Below, piece after piece: positions 60,566 to 64,000 of a stretch of DNA of 64,000 nt. The notes beneath the pieces were generated by a model. It was not told the DNA's origin. It made no database searches and saw only the letters and a list, made by a program, of their open reading frames with translations. How positions within the stretch are numbered: position 1 is the first letter of the stretch; each line of letters starts with the position of its first letter. The translations under genes were made by a program, and so were the position numbers. This stretch comes from Tolypeutes matacus (taxonomy: Eukaryota; Chordata; Mammalia; Cingulata; Chlamyphoridae): contig JAKSZT010054570.1 of the NCBI GenBank assembly GCA_026826555.1, positions 1,872,947 through 1,936,946 of the forward strand. The letters are read 5' to 3'.

Positions 60566-60692
60566 TCTTTTTTTTTTTTTTTTAATATATTTTTTATTTT
60601 TTTATTTTACCGGGAGGTCCCGGGGATCGAACCCAGGGCCCTCCATATGGCAGACGGAGACGCCCAACCATTTGAGCCACATCCGCCCCCTC
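60566..60692 (-). mobile_element. DAS-type SINE, short form with TSD
   Basis: Antisense head (GGGCGGATGTGGCTCAAATG on the minus strand; GGTTCGATCCCCGGGACC) and a long T-rich tail; TTGTTTCTT at 60557-60565 and 60693-60701. Confidence 0.9.
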
Positions 60693-60874
60693 TTGTTTCT
60701 TAATAAACTCTTTACTCCCTTGCCTACCCTAAAGGAAAAAGATAAAAAATAACTACATTGCAAAAACAAGACCAAAAAAAAAGTAGGCACTCAAAACTTT
60801 TTGGCAAGAGTCAATTATCTGGAGATAAAATGAGGGAAAATGATTATTATAGATAGCAGTTCAATATATCACAG

Positions 60875-61035
60875 AGATTAAGAGGCTCCCCTATCACATA
60901 GATCTGGGTTCAAATCCTGGTTCTGGTGGTTAATTTACCTCTTTTGCCTTCAGATTTTTCTTCAGTGAAATAAGGATAACAGAGTTTTCTTGGGATTAAT
61001 AAAATAGTGTGTTCCCAATAGTATCTTTGAAGTTT
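60875..61035 (+). mobile_element. MIR SINE fragment
   Basis: TCTGGGTTCAAATCCTGGTT tRNA-like segment then CAGTGAAATAAGGATAACAG. Confidence 0.75.
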
Positions 61036-61129
61036 GAATGGGATATACATGATTTTACCTGAAAAACTAAATTGTATCTTTACATTTACTAAATATCTCT
61101 GGCAGTAGATCTAAGCCAGAGCATAGAAT

Positions 61130-61268
61130 GTTGGAAAATATATGGGACTGAGTCAGAAAACTTTGGTTCAAGACAGTTGGAAATTGCTAATCATCACTAA
61201 CTCTCAGTTTCCTTATTTATATAAAGGAAATGATGCCTAACCCAGAGGGTGTTGAGGCAAGGTTTTAA
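61130..61268 (+). mobile_element. MIR SINE fragment
   Basis: CACTAACTCTCAGTTTCC and TATAAAGGAAATGATGCC in MIR order; diverged. Confidence 0.6.
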
Positions 61269-61281
61269 AATAATATATTAG

Positions 61282-61463
61282 GGAAGCGGCTGTGGCTCAA
61301 TCAGTAGGGCTCCCGTTTACCATATGGGAGGCCCCGGGTTTGGTTCCCGGGGCCTCCTGGTGAAGGCAAGCCTGCCCGCACGGCGTGGTTAGCTGACCCA
61401 GCGAGCACAAGCAGCAAGGGGGGGATAAATGAATAAATAAATAAAATCTTTAAAAAAAAAAAA
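61282..61463 (+). mobile_element. DAS SINE, full-length, with TSD
   Basis: Near-consensus; duplication TAAAATAATATATTAG at 61266-61281 and 61464-61479. Confidence 0.95.
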
Positions 61464-61479
61464 TAAAATAATATATTAG

Positions 61480-64000
61480 CCCTAGGACTGCTAACTGCAT
61501 TCCATGGGATGAAGCACTGTTTTGCAGGTCATCACATTCTTCACCTTTAGAATGAAGTGATTAAGCAATTATTAGGTCCCTTTCAAGCTCAGTGACATTC
61601 AATGGCAGTGGATGTTCTAATTCAAGATCAATGCTGACTTTCCTTTCTTTCTTAAGGAAGTAAAGAGGGACCCTTGCACTAAAAGACCCTTCAGAAGACC
61701 TGGCCTAGCCTTTCTAAGGCTGAGAAATTGTCTGCCCCAACCCTGATGTCCATGGCACAGAGTTTGTGAACTGTGCAACATTCAAGAGCTCATGGCCAGA
61801 GGTTGTCCCTGGAGGTTCCATGACAGTAATTCTCCTCAAGGAGAAAGAGGGTAGAAGTTGTTTACCTGATAGGAATTTTCTCTCTCAGGTCCCAGTCTGG
61901 AAAACCCCATCTCTCATCCCAAACATTACTTCCTCCAACAATTATTTGCAGACCTATTAATTAAGCAACAACTTTTAAAATAACCAATGATTTGGTAAAA
62001 TTTAACTAATTATCTGATTGGCTCAAGATTATTTCCCAACTGATTAGTTGGGAAATCAAGAACAGTCAATAATTACAGATTATCATCATCCCTTTGCCCT
62101 CCTCCCCTGAACACATCCCTCCTTTTCACCACTCTGCCTCACACCCCACTTTCCTCCCTTTGAACCCAAGTAGGTCTTAGGTTTTTTTGAAATCCTTACC
62201 ACACATACGTTCATATTTGTATCTCCCCTTTTGACCAAATCATTGAAGAATCAAATGATTCCCCTTATGCCCTCAGCCAAATCTCCACCACACACCCCAC
62301 TAACCAGACATTCATTTTGTTTAACAGGTTAATCTTTTATCAAACAGGTATCTCTGGGGATACCATAAAGTGTGGATGACTTCAATCATTGTGATTTCTT
62401 TATAGCTAAGAGTGCTACAAAAAAAGCATTTTGAATGTGAGAAGGGAGAGCAAAGGGTAAGAGAACGGTTTCAGAGCCTGTTGTCTTTTGGGGGCATCAC
62501 CATGAGCTTGGGGTGAGAGTGATGCTGCATGCAAAAGGGCAGCAGAGGCACTGGGCACCCAGGGCAGCGGTAGAAGGGATGGGGACACAGATTAGGAGGG
62601 AGTATCAGAAAACACTTTTCAGACTTGGTGATTTTCCCAAGATCAGCACCATTCCTGAGTAGTTTACTGAGTAGCACCTAACATGGAGAAGGGAAGAATC
62701 ACTTCACTGCCATTCTAGCCTATTTAAGTTGTTGGCTGCTGGGAGAAGAGCCTGGAAGGCCCTTTGGAAGGGACATTCCTGGTCCAGTATCCTTGGCTGT
62801 ACAGCTCATTCTGGCTAAACCATCTCTGGGATGGAATGGAGGGAATTTCTAGGATGGAGGAAGGAGGCAGAGGGACCTACAGATGCTGGTAGTGGAGAAT
62901 TAGGTGCTGCCCCTCTGCTCTCTATTCTAAGAGGCTCGGAGTCCTTCCCAGATGGTAAACAAGTTCACCTCACTGAAGCCCAAAGTGAACTTGCCCAAGG
63001 ACACATCGGAAAGAAGAGACTAATGAGATTAGAGCCTTTCCTCATTCACATCCACTACCCTGACTCTTTCCCTTTAGCAAAACCCAGTCCCAGTCCAAGC
63101 CACACCCATTGCTTTGTGGTATTGCCTTGGCCACACCCTGCAGCATAATCCATCTACTTCCCACAAATGCAGAGATCCATCCTGTCCTCATGTACCATGA
63201 GACATCTGGCTTCTGGGCTAAGCCTGTTCCCTACCTTCACAAAGTTTTGCTACAGGAACTGCAAGACCCCAAGTACGACAGGTGGGCAAAGCCTCTCAGA
63301 GCATACATTAGTAACACCTGTAAACCCAGATTCAGGGGAGGAGGAAGGTTATTCGTCAGGAATCCCTGAATCCCACTCTGGTTTCTCCCCATTTCTCTCT
63401 GTGCCAGGACTTCTGATTGGAATGCACCAATATTCAGGAATGTTCCTCAACTGAAAACTAAGTAATAATTAGCCAATTCCATCAAAATGGTGGGCCCAAA
63501 TGTGCTTTTGGACACTAACCATAGTTATACAGATATACCCAACTGCATACCAAATAACTTTTCTCTCTTATAAAGACATGAAATATTGAAACACTGCAAG
63601 CACTGGTCCAGATAAGTGCTCTCAGTTGTGAATGAAAAAAATCCCATGGGAACAGTCCTTATGATATAAGGCAAGATTGAAAACGAAAAGTCAGGGAGGG
63701 CTACAGAAAGGTTAAACCAGAATCATCCTCTATTACAAATATCCAGGCAAATGTGGGTTAAAATTGCCTTGGTTTTTATTGGGCACTATCTCTTCAAATC
63801 TCCCCCTCCTTGTACCTTAGGTTTACAATTTATAATTTCTATTAAATTCAGAGAGTGTCCAAACTAGTAGCTCTGATGACCAAATATCTAAGCTTCCATA
63901 TGGACAGGCAAAGAGATGTGTTATTTAACCCAGTGAAACTTTGTCTTTCAAACTTGAGATTTATTTCACTGCCAACATTCTTTTGGGGTGGCCACCCTCA
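61480..64000. other. Intergenic sequence to the right edge, mostly unrecognised
   Basis: No gene is recognised. Frames at 62831-63148 (105 codons) and 63109-63369 (86 codons) overlap each other and have no known domain. A hairpin is at 62031-62056. Confidence 0.4.
62031..62056. repeat. Perfect inverted repeat, 11-bp arms, 4-nt loop
   Basis: ATTTCCCAACT, loop GATT, then AGTTGGGAAAT. The flanks also share GATT/AATC-type pieces, so it may be the relic of a DNA transposon end or chance. Confidence 0.8.

Noticed and set aside
32301..64000. Alternative first exon of the long DPYSL2 isoform (CRMP2A), or a neighbouring gene
   Set aside because: No frame resembling the long-form N-terminus or another known protein was seen. 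It may lie beyond the right edge.

Overview
This is mammalian nuclear DNA, almost certainly from an armadillo (Xenarthra, most likely Dasypus). The main evidence is more than 20 copies of DAS-type SINEs. These derive from tRNA-Ala, have recognisable A and B boxes, and many keep target-site duplications (TSDs) and poly(A) tails. L1 3' ends, MIR, L2, hAT and LTR remnants fill in the rest. Nothing here looks prokaryotic or viral, and nearly all open reading frames in the window are chance or repeat-derived.

One protein-coding gene is recognisable: the 5' end of DPYSL2 (CRMP2) on the minus strand. Coding exon 1 is at 31113-31151 (MSYQGKKNIPRIT), exon 2 at 27674-27762 and exon 3 at 25678-25862. 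All have consensus splice sites and keep the reading frame. Intron 1 is 3,350 nt and intron 2 is 1,811 nt. Intron 3 runs off the left edge, because no exon 4 is found between 1 and 25677. A CpG island (about 31430-32300) with NRF1-like, NF-Y-like and octamer-like sites lies just upstream of exon 1, and a GC-rich shoulder extends into intron 1 (about 30190-30900).

Layout: 1-25677 is intron 3, with an antisense L1, sense L1 remnants, an LTR, MIRs, L2s and SINEs, and a 36-nt 5S rRNA fragment. 25678-31151 holds the exons and two short introns. 31152-32300 is the 5'UTR and promoter island. 32301-39150 is mostly unique upstream DNA with a candidate CTCF site. 39150-64000 is repeat-rich intergenic DNA and includes a nested L1 cluster (about 52800-59640).

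The two most notable items are retroposition products. One is a U6 snRNA-HSP90AB1 chimeric retropseudogene at 57331-57770, with one shared TSD and a poly(A) tail. The other is a 36-nt, apparently tailless 5S rRNA fragment at 4329-4364, flanked by a perfect 17-bp TSD. I found no undescribed multi-gene system. All family names come from pattern recognition without a database search.
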